NCBI RefSeq assembly: GCF_000026005.1
Contig: NC_005295.2
Coordinates: forward strand, 1,418,655 to 1,482,654
DNA from: Ehrlichia ruminantium str. Welgevonden
GTDB taxonomy: Bacteria; Pseudomonadota; Alphaproteobacteria; Rickettsiales; Anaplasmataceae
Reading direction: 5' to 3'
Length of the DNA stretch: 64,000 bases
A program made the translations under genes and the position numbers. Below the pieces are notes generated by a model. That model did no database searches, was not told the DNA's origin, and saw only the letters and a list, made by a program, of their open reading frames with translations. This document shows, one piece after another, positions 1 through 9,530 of the stretch (positions within the stretch are counted from its first letter, which is position 1; every line of letters begins with the position of its first letter).

Positions 1-78
1 GCCACAATTGGGTTGATGTTATTGTTATCTTTAATGATTTTTGTCACGTTCAACGATGTAAGGAATATTTTTAAGTAG
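1..78 (+). CDS. rseP: RseP/RIP metalloprotease, C-terminal fragment
   Basis: The window opens inside a coding frame that runs 25 codons to TAG. The visible residues form a hydrophobic helix ending in FVTFNDVRNIF. The last transmembrane segment of RseP-type site-2 proteases typically ends in a similar FND motif, and rseP lies directly before bamA in most alphaproteobacteria. bamA starts 4 nt after this stop, so the two are probably co-transcribed. The family cleaves membrane-embedded anti-sigma factors and signal peptides. Only the tail is visible, so the call rests on context plus this motif. Confidence 0.7.
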   Translation, partial: ATIGLMLLLSLMIFVTFNDVRNIFK

Positions 79-82
79 TTTT

Positions 83-2398
83 ATGCAATACGTTATTGTT
101 ATTTTAATGTTATTATTTTCTTCCTGTGTTTATGCAGAAGCTCTTGATACTAAAGTAAAGCAAGTTCAAATTAATGGTAACCACAGGTTGGATTATAAAA
201 CCATATATTTTTATTCAAAAGTTAACTTAGAAGATAATATTAAGGAAAGTACTATAAACCAAATTATCAAGAATTTATATTCTACACAGCTATTCTCAGA
301 AGTTGAGGTATATGTTAATAAAGATAATTATTTAATAATAAACGTCAAAGAAAACCCTATTGTGAATGATATAATTTTTTACGGTAACAAGGAGTTTAAT
401 AAAAAAACTTTACAAAATGATATATTAAAATTAAAAAAACTTGGTGTTTTTACTAAATCAAAGTTACAACGTGATATATCAGATTTACTATCATTATATC
501 AAACTAAAGGTAAGTTAGGGGTTACAATTTCTCATGAAATACAGGAATTAGAAAATAACAAAGTTGATATAATTATTAGAATAAATGAAGGACCTACATC
601 AAGAATAAAAAATATTAAATTCGTTGGAAATAAGTTCTTCTCTAGTATGGTATTAAAGAAAGCTATATTATCCACAGAATATTATCCATATAAAATATTC
701 AACAGTAGTACTAAATTTGCACCTGAAAGGTTAATGCTTGATCAAGCTGCATTGTACAACTTTTACACATCTAAAGGTTTCATAGACTTTAAAGTAAAAT
801 CTGCAGTTCCAGAAATCACTAATGATAAAAGTGTCAATCTAGTATTCTCTGTCGAAGAAGGAATACAGTACAAGTTTGGTAATAGTAATATAATTATAGA
901 TAAGCAGACTAATAATACTCAGCTAAAAGAAGAGCTTGAAAAACTAATATTATCAAAAAACAAAGATACATTTAGTCCAGAAACTGTTAACAATTCTGTT
1001 GAAAGAATAACATGGCATTTAAGTAATAATGGAAATTTTTTCTCAGATGTAAAACACGAATATCAAATAAAAGATGGTGTAGTTGATGTAGACTATATTA
1101 TTTATACAGGAAATAAAGTTTACATTAATAATATAAACATTACTAATAATCAAAATACCATAGATAGAGTCATTAGACAGAAGCTGAATATTTCTGAAGG
1201 TGACATATATAATGCTAGTATCATTAATAGATCTTACAAAAATATTCTTGGTTTAGGATTTTTTGATTCTGTAAATGTGCAAAACCATAAGGTAAGTGAT
1301 AGTTTAGTAGACTTAAATTTCCAAGTAAAAGAAAAAGGAACTGGATCATTTGATATAGCAGCAGGATTCTCTTCAATTACTGGACTTGTAGGAAAAATAA
1401 ACATACAAGAAAGAAACTTGTTTGGTACTGGAAAAATCTTATCTCTACATCTAGAAAAGTCATCTTCCTCATTATCTAGCAGTATAGATTTTGCAGTACC
1501 AAATTTTCTAGAAACTGATTCAGCAGTAGGGTTTGGATTATTTTACTCACAACAGAATAAACCAAGCATGGAAAAGATTAACAGTAGCTTTATTGAGATC
1601 ATGAAAGATAATTCAGATGCTGCTTTTAGTAGTAGCAGCGCTGGTCTTATATTACACACATCACACAATATTACTGATGACTTAGGACTTTCACTGAATT
1701 ATTCTTACAAACATGTAAATATATTTAATGTTAAAGATACTGCTTCTGAAATAATAAAAGAACAAGCTGGTAAAAATGTTGATTCATCAGTTGGTTATTC
1801 TCTACAATTCCGTAAATTTGATAATGTATCTAAAATACACGACGGGTATTTACTCAAACTTCGTCAAAATTTTTCTGGCATCGGTGGAACTTTACATTAT
1901 ATTAAAACTGAAGGATCAGTACATTACAGCAAAGAACTATTACCAAAATTAAGTAGTGATATACTTCTCAGTATAAAAGCATCAATGGGATATGTATTTT
2001 CGTATAAAGATGATGAAATAGTAAAAATTAGTCAGAGATTTATAATTGGTGGAAATGAAATTAGAGGGTTTCATCAGTCAGGTATAGGTCCAAGAGACAA
2101 AAAAAGCTTAGATGCACTTGGTGGAAAATTTTACTTCAGTATAATAAATCAAGTTGATTTCCCAATAGGATTACCAGAGGATTTAGGAATTAAAGGGTCA
2201 CTCTTTGTCGACGCAGCAACTTTGTTTGGCCTTGATTATACTGATAAAGAGTATTATGAAAGTAAATCTCTAAGACTTTCAGCTGGGTTTGGGTTCTCAT
2301 GGCGTTCTCCATTTGGACCAATGAGATTAGACTTTGGTTTTCCTATATTAAAAGAAGACTACGATGTTGTGGATATAATAAGATTTTCAATGCAATAA
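83..2398 (+). CDS. bamA: Outer membrane protein assembly factor BamA
   Basis: This is the central subunit of the machine that folds and inserts beta-barrel proteins into the outer membrane. The 771-residue protein starts with a signal peptide (about residues 1-18, ending CVYA). A periplasmic part of about 400 residues follows, made of POTRA-type repeats, for example the segments beginning VKQVQINGNHRL, IKNIKFVGNKFF and INNINITNNQ. The C-terminal third is a beta-barrel that carries IRGF, the family's (V/I)RGF lid-lock motif, near residue 660. Length is typical of the family. It sits between rseP and the Skp-like chaperone gene, the usual order, and its substrates would include the OMP-1 proteins encoded at the right end of this window. 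Confidence 0.96.
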   Translation: MQYVIVILMLLFSSCVYAEALDTKVKQVQINGNHRLDYKTIYFYSKVNLEDNIKESTINQIIKNLYSTQLFSEVEVYVNKDNYLIINVKENPIVNDIIFYGNKEFNKKTLQNDILKLKKLGVFTKSKLQRDISDLLSLYQTKGKLGVTISHEIQELENNKVDIIIRINEGPTSRIKNIKFVGNKFFSSMVLKKAILSTEYYPYKIFNSSTKFAPERLMLDQAALYNFYTSKGFIDFKVKSAVPEITNDKSVNLVFSVEEGIQYKFGNSNIIIDKQTNNTQLKEELEKLILSKNKDTFSPETVNNSVERITWHLSNNGNFFSDVKHEYQIKDGVVDVDYIIYTGNKVYINNINITNNQNTIDRVIRQKLNISEGDIYNASIINRSYKNILGLGFFDSVNVQNHKVSDSLVDLNFQVKEKGTGSFDIAAGFSSITGLVGKINIQERNLFGTGKILSLHLEKSSSSLSSSIDFAVPNFLETDSAVGFGLFYSQQNKPSMEKINSSFIEIMKDNSDAAFSSSSAGLILHTSHNITDDLGLSLNYSYKHVNIFNVKDTASEIIKEQAGKNVDSSVGYSLQFRKFDNVSKIHDGYLLKLRQNFSGIGGTLHYIKTEGSVHYSKELLPKLSSDILLSIKASMGYVFSYKDDEIVKISQRFIIGGNEIRGFHQSGIGPRDKKSLDALGGKFYFSIINQVDFPIGLPEDLGIKGSLFVDAATLFGLDYTDKEYYESKSLRLSAGFGFSWRSPFGPMRLDFGFPILKEDYDVVDIIRFSMQ

Positions 2399-2410
2399 AA
2401 GAGGTTTCCT

Positions 2411-2959
2411 ATGCAACTAAAATTATTTTTAGCTATTTTTATAATACTCTTTGGAGTGAATTTTCAAGCTGCAGCAAAAAACGACCAAGCTATTCCTTTA
2501 GCTTTTATCGATCGTGATGTCATCATATCTGAAGCAATATCAGTTAAAAGTATTAGAACACAATTAGATGAAAAAAGAACAGAATTACAAAAAGATTTTG
2601 CAGCAAGAGAAGAAGAACTACATAAATTAGAAGAAGAACTAAGTAAACAAAAATCACTTTTAAGTCCTGAAGCTTTTGAGAAAAAAGTTACTGATTTTAA
2701 AACAAAAGTATCAGACTTACAGCAAGAAATTTCAGTTAAAGGATCAGAACTAGAAAATATGTATATGAATGCTATGGAGATAGTTTATAATAAAATAAAA
2801 AATATATCATCCAAAATAGCTAAAGAAAATAACATAAATTTAGTACTCTTTCTAATAAAAAAGAATCAAGTATTCTATGCAGCTGATGGTATAGATTTTT
2901 CCAGTCAAGTATTAGAAAGGTTAAATAAAGAATTACCAAATGTAGAGATAAAAAAATAG
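2411..2959 (+). CDS. skp: OmpH/Skp family periplasmic chaperone
   Basis: The 182-residue protein has an N-terminal signal peptide (about residues 1-23, ending QAAAK). A long charged coiled coil follows, rich in E, K, L and Q (about residues 45-115). This is the tentacle architecture of Skp/OmpH chaperones, which hold unfolded outer-membrane proteins in the periplasm and pass them to BamA. The conserved N-terminal strand AFIDRDVIISEA matches the family's IAVVD..KV start. A GAGG ribosome-binding site lies just before the ATG, 12 nt after bamA, so the genes are probably one operon. Sequence identity to Skp is always low, so the call rests on architecture and neighbours. Confidence 0.88.
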   Translation: MQLKLFLAIFIILFGVNFQAAAKNDQAIPLAFIDRDVIISEAISVKSIRTQLDEKRTELQKDFAAREEELHKLEEELSKQKSLLSPEAFEKKVTDFKTKVSDLQQEISVKGSELENMYMNAMEIVYNKIKNISSKIAKENNINLVLFLIKKNQVFYAADGIDFSSQVLERLNKELPNVEIKK

Positions 2960-2968
2960 GTTGTATAC

Positions 2969-3406
2969 ATGCAGTTTAATATTCAAGATATTATTAAGAT
3001 GTTACCACATTCTTATCCCTTTTTATTGCTTGATAAAGTAACTGCATGTGTTCCTAATGAGTCTGCAACAGCAATAAAAAATGTTACTTTTAATGAGCCT
3101 TTTTTTATTGGACATTTTCCTAATAACCCTGTTATGCCTGGTGTACTGATTGTAGAAGCTATGGCACAAGCATGTTTGGTCTGTGTAATGAGTGATTCTA
3201 AGTGTAATTTTGAAAATTATACTATATATTTTATGTCAATAGAATTAGCAAAATTTCGTAAACCTGTTATTCCAGGTGATATTTTAACTATTGAAGTAAA
3301 TGTCATACACAAAAGAAAAGATACTTGCAGATTTCAATGCTTTGCGCGTGTAGATCAAGCATTAGCTTCTGAAGCACAAATCTTAGCAATGATTAAAAAA
3401 AATTAG
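2969..3406 (+). CDS. fabZ: (3R)-hydroxyacyl-ACP dehydratase FabZ
   Basis: FabZ removes water from 3-hydroxyacyl-ACP in fatty acid elongation in the cytoplasm. The 145-residue hot-dog fold protein shows the family hallmarks: LPHSYPFLLLDKV at the start (residues 12-24) and GHFPNNPVMPGVLIVEAMAQ, which contains the catalytic His and, downstream, the catalytic Glu. Length is normal. It begins 9 nt after the skp stop. In most Gram-negative bacteria fabZ lies between lpxD and lpxA; here both are missing, which fits the known absence of lipid A synthesis in Ehrlichia and leaves fabZ for phospholipid acyl chains only. Confidence 0.96.
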   Translation: MQFNIQDIIKMLPHSYPFLLLDKVTACVPNESATAIKNVTFNEPFFIGHFPNNPVMPGVLIVEAMAQACLVCVMSDSKCNFENYTIYFMSIELAKFRKPVIPGDILTIEVNVIHKRKDTCRFQCFARVDQALASEAQILAMIKKN

Positions 3407-3447
3407 TATGAATATTGCGTTATATATATTATTCCACATAGAAAATT

Positions 3448-4962
3448 ATGAAAATTAACAGAGCAATTATATCAGTATATGATAAGACAAATATTGTGAA
3501 ATTTGCAAAATTTCTTATTGAACAAAAAGTAGAAATTATTGCAACAAGCAGTACTTACAAAATCTTAGTAGATGCTGGGTTACAAGTTATAGAGGTATCT
3601 GATTATACTAAATTTCCAGAAATAATGGATGGTAGGGTTAAAACATTACACCCAAAAATTCATGGTGGTATACTAAGTAACCGTAATAGCCACACTGAGG
3701 AAAGTAATAAATTTAACATACAGAATATAGATTTAGTTATAGTAAACTTATATCCTTTTTCTCAAGTTGCTAGTATTAAAACCTCTACTGATGATCAAAT
3801 AATAGAACAAATAGACATAGGTGGTATTACTTTACTCAGATCTGCAGCAAAGAATTTTAATAATGTTACTGTGCTCTCTGATATAAATGATTATGACACA
3901 CTACAAACAGAAATGACCAATAATAACAATGAAACAACACTATCATATAGAAAACATCTCGCAGCAAAAGCATTTGCTATTACATCAACTTATGATAGCA
4001 TTATACACAATTGGTTAAACAACAATACTCAAGATATTTTACCAAATACATTTGCTATTCATGGAAATAAAGTACAAGATCTCAGATGTGGAGAAAACCC
4101 TCATCAAAAAGGTGCATTTTACAGTGCTTCAGCAGATAAGTATCCATTAAAACAATTACATGGTAAACAATTAAGTTATAATAACATAGTTGATATAGAA
4201 GCTGCTATTAATATAGTAGCAGAATTTACAGAACCAGCAGCAGTAATTATAAAACATAGTAATCCTTGTGGAGCAGCAACTGCTGATGATATAACAAGTG
4301 CTTATAATAAAGCTTTTGCATGTGATCCAAAAAGTAGTTTCGGTGGTATTGTTGCTCTTAATAGGGAAATAAATGAAGAGATAGCAGAAAAAATCAATCA
4401 AATCTTCATTGAGGTAGTAGTAGGACCATCTATTACAGATAAAGCAATAGAAATAATACAAAAGAAGAAAAATGTAAGGATAATTTTATCTACAGAGTAC
4501 AACCTACCAAAATATACTATTAAGAATGTTAGTGGAGGATTTTTGCTACAGGAAAGTAATACAAATAGATTATCAGAAAAAGATTTAATACAAGTTACAA
4601 ATTTTCCAGTATCACCTGATATAATTTCCAACTTACTGTTTGCATGGAAAATATGTAAGCATGTAAAGTCTAATGCAATAGTTATTGCACGAGACCATCG
4701 TGCAATTGGTGTTGGAGCTGGACAAATGAGTCGTGTAGATAGTTTAGAAATTGCAATAAAAAAATCCCAAGACTGTACTGGAGCTGTTCTAGCATCTGAT
4801 GCATTTTTTCCGTTCACAGATAGTATACTATTAAGTGCATCTGCAAAAATAAGTGCAATAATTCAACCTGGAGGATCACTACGTGATCAAGAAGTAATAG
4901 AAGAAGCAAATAATCAAAAAATAGCGATGTTCTTTACTAATATTAGAAATTTCTATCATTAA
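3448..4962 (+). CDS. purH: Bifunctional AICAR transformylase / IMP cyclohydrolase
   Basis: PurH catalyses the last two steps of de novo purine synthesis, formylating AICAR and closing the ring to IMP. The 504-residue protein has an N-terminal MGS-like cyclohydrolase domain (starting AIISVYDKTN, with DGRVKTLHPKIHGG near residues 58-71). The transformylase domain follows, carrying the catalytic KHSNPCG motif near residue 270. The C-terminal QPGGSLRDQEVIEEAN segment is also typical. Length is close to the usual 510-530. It follows fabZ by 41 nt without a strong Shine-Dalgarno sequence. Ehrlichia species are known to keep purine synthesis, unlike Rickettsia. Confidence 0.97.
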   Translation: MKINRAIISVYDKTNIVKFAKFLIEQKVEIIATSSTYKILVDAGLQVIEVSDYTKFPEIMDGRVKTLHPKIHGGILSNRNSHTEESNKFNIQNIDLVIVNLYPFSQVASIKTSTDDQIIEQIDIGGITLLRSAAKNFNNVTVLSDINDYDTLQTEMTNNNNETTLSYRKHLAAKAFAITSTYDSIIHNWLNNNTQDILPNTFAIHGNKVQDLRCGENPHQKGAFYSASADKYPLKQLHGKQLSYNNIVDIEAAINIVAEFTEPAAVIIKHSNPCGAATADDITSAYNKAFACDPKSSFGGIVALNREINEEIAEKINQIFIEVVVGPSITDKAIEIIQKKKNVRIILSTEYNLPKYTIKNVSGGFLLQESNTNRLSEKDLIQVTNFPVSPDIISNLLFAWKICKHVKSNAIVIARDHRAIGVGAGQMSRVDSLEIAIKKSQDCTGAVLASDAFFPFTDSILLSASAKISAIIQPGGSLRDQEVIEEANNQKIAMFFTNIRNFYH

Positions 4963-5348
4963 TAGTTATCGATATACTAAATAGAACTCTAATAAAACAT
5001 CATTACTATTTCTTAATATAGATTCATTTTATGTAGTATCTGTATGCTACATATTACTTAAGTTAGAAGGTTAATAAAAAAGTGCTATATTTTTTCAAAA
5101 TTTAGAAACTTAAGCATTAATAGTAAGTAGTTTTTTTGAGTATTACAATATAAACTGTTTTGTACTTATTGCTACTTTGTACAATTCATCTGATAATTAC
5201 ACATACTTAAAAAAAATAGAGAAGAAAATCACTAAAAGATCTACATAATAATAAGTTTGTTAGACAAAACTAGAAGTTGATCCAATATAGTGTTATAAAA
5301 TTACCTAAAGAATATCTATGGTTTTATTAATATCAAAAATTTTGATAA
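4963..5348. other. Intergenic region after purH
   Basis: AT-rich DNA without a credible reading frame. An imperfect hairpin (ATGTAG...CTACAT, around 5030-5051) lies about 70 nt behind purH but lacks a T-run, so I do not call it a terminator. Confidence 0.5.
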
Positions 5349-5462
5349 TCAAACAATCTTCTTCCTCATTAAAATAATATTTACAAGACATAACAACATC
5401 ATACCTACCACAAAAACAATACATATAAGAAAATACAATCCATTAAGATAGTAAAATGTCAC
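5349..5462 (-). CDS. Small single-span membrane protein behind pgsA (CcmD-like candidate)
   Basis: A 37-codon minus-strand frame opens with GTG at 5462, only 9 nt after the pgsA stop. Its predicted product is one long hydrophobic helix (LYFLICIVFVVGMMLLCLV) with an aromatic N-terminus and a basic end (MRKKIV). This is the layout of tiny membrane subunits such as CcmD of the heme exporter, but there is no diagnostic motif, so CcmD is only a possibility. A conserved position behind pgsA in other Ehrlichia would support it as a real gene. Random AT-rich DNA rarely gives such a uniformly hydrophobic, Val/Gly-containing frame, but the length is short. Confidence 0.4.
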   Translation of the reverse strand: MTFYYLNGLYFLICIVFVVGMMLLCLVNIILMRKKIV

Positions 5463-5471
5463 AGATCAACT

Positions 5472-6053
5472 TTATTCCTGAGAATAAATTTGCCTCAAAG
5501 CTACACATATATAGAGATATGCAGAATATACAGTTAACCCTGCAGCTATATACAATATTATATCTGCAACATATAATATAATACTGTAGTCTAACATTAA
5601 CATAGCAATAGCTGCCATCTGTATAAAGGTCTTAACTTTCCCTAGTTTTATTACAGGAATTTTGAAATTCATAGAAATAAGAAATTCCCTCAGTCCAGAA
5701 ATCAGAATTTCTCTACAAATTATAATAACAACAGGTATTATAGTCAATTTTGTGACTTTACCTATATATACCAACATAATGAGAGTTGCAGATACAATAA
5801 GTTTGTCTGCAATCGGGTCAAACAACCTACCAAACTTAGATTGAGTCTGCCATATACGAGCTAAATAACCATCGAAAAAATCTGTAATACATGCGAAAAT
5901 AAAGATAATAAATGCAATATAATTCGAGCTATCATTTTGTATATAAAAGCTACAAACTATAGCAGGAATTGCAAGTACTCGCAATATAGTTAATAAATTA
6001 GGCAAAGTACTTCTAAAATAACCAACCATACTGTATAATGTTCTATATTTCAC
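5472..6053 (-). CDS. pgsA: CDP-diacylglycerol-glycerol-3-phosphate 3-phosphatidyltransferase
   Basis: PgsA makes phosphatidylglycerol phosphate from CDP-diacylglycerol and glycerol 3-phosphate in the inner membrane. The 193-residue protein contains the complete CDP-alcohol phosphatidyltransferase signature D-x2-DG-x2-AR-x8-G-x3-D-x3-D (DFFDGYLAR ... GRLFDPIAD, about residues 58-84). N-terminal LPNLLTILR and several hydrophobic helices are also typical. A second ATG at 6029 (MVGYFRSTLPN) is a credible alternative start that matches family length better; the longer frame is listed. Phosphatidylglycerol made here is also the donor for the Lgt reaction encoded at 30108-30887. Confidence 0.93.
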   Translation of the reverse strand: MKYRTLYSMVGYFRSTLPNLLTILRVLAIPAIVCSFYIQNDSSNYIAFIIFIFACITDFFDGYLARIWQTQSKFGRLFDPIADKLIVSATLIMLVYIGKVTKLTIIPVVIIICREILISGLREFLISMNFKIPVIKLGKVKTFIQMAAIAMLMLDYSIILYVADIILYIAAGLTVYSAYLYICVALRQIYSQE

Positions 6054-6376
6054 CTTATGATAATGATAATCTCAACAACTTCAATATTTATATTGAAAAT
6101 GATGTATTATACATGTAAGCATACCTAACAAGTAAAACTTTCTTTTACGTATCATAAAACAACACACACAATAAAGTAAGTTTACACTAGTCAGTAATAA
6201 AAAACTCAATACTTTTATATAACATCTAAAAAACTTTAAACTAATGCACAGCTAGCTTTATAAATATAATGAGTACTAAATTTTAATATATTTTCTAATA
6301 AAAAAGAATTTTAAATTCTCTTGTTTACTTTTTATACCAAGTCTATAATCCATCATCTACAGCATGAAAAGTTTCA
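6054..6376. other. Divergent intergenic region between pgsA and the oxidase-like gene
   Basis: This 323-bp stretch separates divergently transcribed genes and should hold both promoters. I found no convincing -35/-10 pair and no other structure. Confidence 0.4.
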
Positions 6377-7678
6377 ATGTCCTATATTAACAACTACAAC
6401 ATAAATCTATACCGTAAGTGGCTATTGTTAGGTACATCTGCTTTAGCAATATCTGGTATATTATCTATATTCATAGTTCTATTAAGGCTTCCTATATCAA
6501 AGTCCTTTTTTGTTGATGTTAATAGGATTTTTGATATGTCACTAGTTATACATGTAAACCTATCAGTACTAGTATGGGGATGTTCAATTATTTCAATGAT
6601 ATCAAGTTTTCTTATATCTAATAGTAAATACTCAAGATACTTTAAATACTTATGTTATTCCGCATTCACTGGAACATTATTAATGTTATTATCTGTGTTT
6701 TTTCAAAATGCAGAACCAATAAAAAATAATTACATTCCTATAATAAATAATCAATACTTTCTATTGGGATTGCTTATATTCATTATGAGTATACTCTGTT
6801 ATTCAATACTCTCAACAAAGTGTCATGGTTCTAAAATACTAAAGGGAATTGCACTAGGAGTTCATGGAACTTCAATAATACTCACATGTGCCATTTTATG
6901 CTTTAGCATGTCTTATTATACAATACATACACAAAAGTATTCTCCTGTGTTATTTTATGAATATATGTTTTGGGGAGGAGGACATGTATTACAATTAGCT
7001 TTTAGTCAAACATTACTATTAGTATATCTAATAATATTAGAACAGAAAAGTAAGTTCCTCAAAGGAACCACAGTTAACATAATTTTTATAGTTAACACAT
7101 TATCTACTATATTTACACCACTTGTATACATATCCCACTCAGCTGATTCACAATTTATAATAGACTTTTTTACCTGGCATATGCGTATTGCTGGAGGGAT
7201 CATTCCTATATATCTATTCATTTTTGCACTATTCAACTTAAAAACATTGTTAAAACCTGAATACCATAGTCTGATATGTGCAATCTTACTATTTAACTAC
7301 GGTGGAATTTTAGGAATACTAAGTATACAAGGTAATGTAACAATACCTGCACATTATCATGGATCTATTGTTGGTATGACAATAGCATTCATGGGACTTA
7401 TTTATTGGATTATACCAAAAATAGGATTCTATAAGATCAATACTACCATAGCTAATATACAAATCTATACATACAGTTTAGGACAATTTTTGCATATAAC
7501 AGGCTTAGAATTATTAGGAGGATACGGAGCTATAAGAAAAGTCACGCATCTACCAGACACAGCATCAAAAATTGCACAGCATTGTTTTACATTTGGTGGT
7601 TTAATGGCGATTATTGGAGGATGTTTATTTGTTATACTGGTTTTGTTACAAGTTTGTAAGAAAAGATCACATATATAG
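6377..7678 (+). CDS. Heme-copper oxidase subunit I-like membrane protein
   Basis: The 433-residue protein is almost entirely transmembrane, with about 12 helices. Helix II carries a histidine (SLVIHVNLSVLVWG, near residue 58), the usual low-spin heme ligand. A later helix carries WGGGH (near residue 200), matching the first CuB ligand. A helix near residue 325 carries HYH followed by GMTIAFMGLIYWIIP, like the HxH heme ligands and the following helix of cbb3/CcoN-type subunits. The CuB HH pair of helix VII is not seen; only one His (YISHSAD) is present there. It is shorter than canonical CoxI and no subunit II gene is adjacent. It is probably the protein annotated in Rickettsiales as cbb3-type subunit I-like; whether it binds a full copper site is open. 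Confidence 0.72.
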   Translation: MSYINNYNINLYRKWLLLGTSALAISGILSIFIVLLRLPISKSFFVDVNRIFDMSLVIHVNLSVLVWGCSIISMISSFLISNSKYSRYFKYLCYSAFTGTLLMLLSVFFQNAEPIKNNYIPIINNQYFLLGLLIFIMSILCYSILSTKCHGSKILKGIALGVHGTSIILTCAILCFSMSYYTIHTQKYSPVLFYEYMFWGGGHVLQLAFSQTLLLVYLIILEQKSKFLKGTTVNIIFIVNTLSTIFTPLVYISHSADSQFIIDFFTWHMRIAGGIIPIYLFIFALFNLKTLLKPEYHSLICAILLFNYGGILGILSIQGNVTIPAHYHGSIVGMTIAFMGLIYWIIPKIGFYKINTTIANIQIYTYSLGQFLHITGLELLGGYGAIRKVTHLPDTASKIAQHCFTFGGLMAIIGGCLFVILVLLQVCKKRSHI

Positions 7679-8466
7679 TTACACAATATATCTAAATAAA
7701 AATATTTATAAGTAAGACTATTCTAAATAAATAATATTTCGCAGCCAGGTTTATTAATCTTTAATAACACAAATAATATTAACTAATGTATCTAAATACC
7801 ATATATCAGGAACATATGAAAAAATTATATTTTTATTATCCACATTTATGACACCATTCACTTATAGAAATGCACAAAATTTCAATTATCTTATGATTAT
7901 ACAATCATACATTAATGAAGAACTATTATTATAACTTTATCAAAACAAATATTTACTAATATATCTTTATCCACCTATTCCACAACATTACTTACAGTAA
8001 TTATGCTGCTAAAAACTACCATGAGATTAGCACTTATTAAACTATAGATTAAATTACAAAAATTTTTCTTTCATAACTAATATCTGATGAGAAAATAACA
8101 AAAAATATATGTTCATATTAAATATTGATCATTTTAAAATACATATTCATAATACTTGATCCTATAAAGAGCTCGAATAATAACATATAGTTTGGTACAT
8201 ACAACTTTAAGAAATACTTACTACAATAAATAATTTCAATGAATTTCTCATATACGTCACAAGTTATAAAGAAAGTCTACAATATTAATAACATTATGGA
8301 ATCACAGTTCTATTTACATATCTAATTAACTATATTAATGCCAGTAAAACTATACAATTTATATATAGACAATTATTTCTGAGCTTTAGTCTAATTAACA
8401 TCATTAAAAATTACTGTATAACCTATATCATCCCAACATATACTTATTCTTATATACCAAAAATTT
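7679..8466. other. Intergenic region, no gene seen
   Basis: These 788 bp lie between the 3' ends of two convergent genes. I see no reading frame, RNA gene or clear repeat. Confidence 0.5.
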
Positions 8467-9108
8467 TTAGGTCGTTTTACTACGACACCAATACAGATAT
8501 CCCACCAACCACACTAATGCAAGTACATACCAAGTAATTATATATTCTAGATGATCATTTCTGACCTTCAGTGGTACATTTATTGTAATACCATTAGAAT
8601 CTACTGTATCATTTGCCCATATTATACAACTTTCCAATGGAATATTTACTGTTTTGATCATAGCTTCTATATCAAACCAAAACCACAGATTATCATCAAT
8701 ATCATTTTTTACAAACCATCCAACTTTTTTATTATGATCACAATAGAGAATACCGGTTACACTACGTTGGTTATTATCAAAAAGCTTAAGTTCATTTTTT
8801 CTATCAGCTATTGTTCCTTTATTTATTAATATATACCTACCATCATTCAAGTGAAATGGTTGTAATACATAATAACCTAAAGTACCAGCAAAAACAAAAA
8901 ACTTATGATCATTATCAAAAGATCCATTTGCAATTACATGATTATAACGTTGTGATACAAGATTATCTCTTGATAATTTTACAGGTAAAGCCTGCATATT
9001 ATGAATAATAATATTCTTTTCTTTTAACCTAAACACCTGCCATGTACCAAGTGTTATCATAATGGAAAATGGAATAGCAAAAACAAAAATAAATTTTATA
9101 CGCCACAT
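8467..9108 (-). CDS. SURF1 family cytochrome oxidase assembly protein
   Basis: SURF1 (Shy1) proteins help insert heme a into subunit I of aa3-type cytochrome c oxidase. The 213-residue protein has the family layout of two membrane helices at the ends with a soluble domain between. The N-terminal helix ends in the typical LGTWQVFRLKEK motif (residues 21-32). The middle holds FVFAGTLGYYVLQPF and YILINKGTI, equivalent to the family's GY.v..Pl and vNRGwV motifs. The C-terminal helix is ITWYVLALVWLVGYLYW, where the preceding W/Y pattern (YxxTWY) is family-typical. It is slightly shorter than usual. An oxidase subunit I-like gene lies 0.8 kb away on the other strand. Confidence 0.9.
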   Translation of the reverse strand: MWRIKFIFVFAIPFSIMITLGTWQVFRLKEKNIIIHNMQALPVKLSRDNLVSQRYNHVIANGSFDNDHKFFVFAGTLGYYVLQPFHLNDGRYILINKGTIADRKNELKLFDNNQRSVTGILYCDHNKKVGWFVKNDIDDNLWFWFDIEAMIKTVNIPLESCIIWANDTVDSNGITINVPLKVRNDHLEYIITWYVLALVWLVGYLYWCRSKTT

Positions 9109-9530
9109 CTATTATTTTTATATAACTCCATAACTTATAAAATATACATTATAATAGGCATAGCATGTAAAATTTAAACACTTTTGTTATATATACATCT
9201 TAATAATCAATATATAACACTAATGTATGATATAAACTAATATATATTCCATATCAACCGAAATATTTAGTAAATATCATATATTTATATTGCAAATATC
9301 TTTACAATAACTAATTACACAGTATACTTCTGTAGTTTAGTAGATTATACTAAAAATTATATTATAAATTTATGTTAAAGACACGAATCAGGTAAATATC
9401 CCACATATAGTTAAAGAATAGATAATATAATAAACATATAATACAAAACTAACATTAACCAATTTTATGAAATTTATTATTTATAATAAAATTAAGTTAT
9501 ACTGTTACTAATTTATACAGATATATAATT
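9109..9530. other. Divergent intergenic region upstream of the SURF1 and pentapeptide-repeat genes
   Basis: These 422 bp separate two divergent genes. No gene or clear promoter pair was recognised. Confidence 0.4.

Noticed and set aside
2299-2517. 72-codon frame overlapping the bamA end and skp start
   Set aside because: It is a shadow frame across two well-supported genes.
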